Shown here: piece by piece, positions 33,174 through 33,184 of the stretch | Layout: each line of letters opens with the position of its first letter | Position numbering within the stretch: position 1 is the first letter of the stretch | Source of the DNA: Mesobacillus jeotgali | GTDB lineage: Bacteria > Bacillota > Bacilli > Bacillales > Cytobacillaceae | Length of the DNA: 33,184 nt | NCBI RefSeq assembly: GCF_900166585.1 | Contig: NZ_FVZC01000003.1 | Span: forward strand, 1-33,184 | Reading direction: 5' to 3' | Program-made: the position numbers and the translations under genes | The notes under the pieces: model-generated | Told to the model about the DNA's origin: nothing | Database searches by the model: none | Seen by the model: the letters and a program-made list of their open reading frames with translations, nothing else

Positions 33174-33184
33174 CTATTTGGTTT

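Overview
The window is a chromosomal segment from a low-to-moderate GC Gram-positive bacterium of the Bacillaceae. The gene order tsaE-tsaB-rimI-tsaD / ydiF / moaC-rex / ydiK-ydiL / groES-groEL followed further on by yeaC-yeaD-yebA-guaA-pbuG matches, as I know it, the Bacillus subtilis ydiB-to-yebB neighbourhood. The individual proteins (GroEL/GroES, Rex, GuaA, TsaD) are also close to Bacillus versions. I infer a Bacillus-like soil genus other than B. subtilis itself, because glcT-ptsG sits next to an rRNA operon, the tatAY-tatCY pair between ydiK and rex is absent, and several unfamiliar genes are interspersed. The genus cannot be fixed by eye.

Both ends are rRNA operons read on the minus strand. 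The left edge holds the 5' end of a 16S gene with its tandem promoters and boxA-like leader (1-320). The right edge holds the 3' part of another operon: 5S rRNA, tRNA-fMet, tRNA-Asp and terminators (32535-33173). So about 33 kb lies between two co-oriented rrn operons. A 21-bp piece of the tRNA-fMet 5' end is repeated 139 bp upstream of the intact gene.

Reading left to right, mostly on the minus strand, the contents are as follows. (1) ptsG (glucose PTS EIICBA) with a GlcT-type RNA antiterminator target and terminator in its leader, preceded by glcT. (2) pbuG under a guanine-type purine riboswitch, then guaA under a second, more divergent guanine-type riboswitch. That second riboswitch is separated from guaA by an additional ~290-nt folded region with its own terminator-like stem. 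(3) A three-gene membrane/AAA cluster (transglutaminase, DUF58, MoxR). (4) Accessory genes: a small conserved-looking protein, a secreted lipase, an orphan lipoprotein substrate-binding protein, a small unknown protein, and an ECF transporter S component on the plus strand. (5) A RacA-like gene (HTH plus coiled coil plus amphipathic tail) embedded in an array of ATATCG sites. (6) A LytTR regulator beside an acetyl-CoA hydrolase/CoA-transferase. (7) A small P-loop kinase flanked by possible gene remnants, and a 14-cysteine protein. (8) groESL with CIRCE and a SigA-type promoter, a GNAT gene, then ydiL-ydiK (plus), moaC-rex (minus), ydiF (plus). (9) A gene-free region with a phased ATTCGCA repeat and a dense DnaA-box cluster, followed by the tsaE-tsaB-rimI-tsaD operon for tRNA t6A synthesis.

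The purine genes form a logical unit: uptake (pbuG) and GMP synthesis (guaA) both appear to be shut off by guanine through leader terminators. The least ordinary items are the ATATCG array around the RacA-like gene, the composite guaA leader, the DnaA-box cluster at the ydiF-tsaD junction, and the truncated tRNA-fMet duplication. Nothing here looks like a defence island, prophage or CRISPR array.
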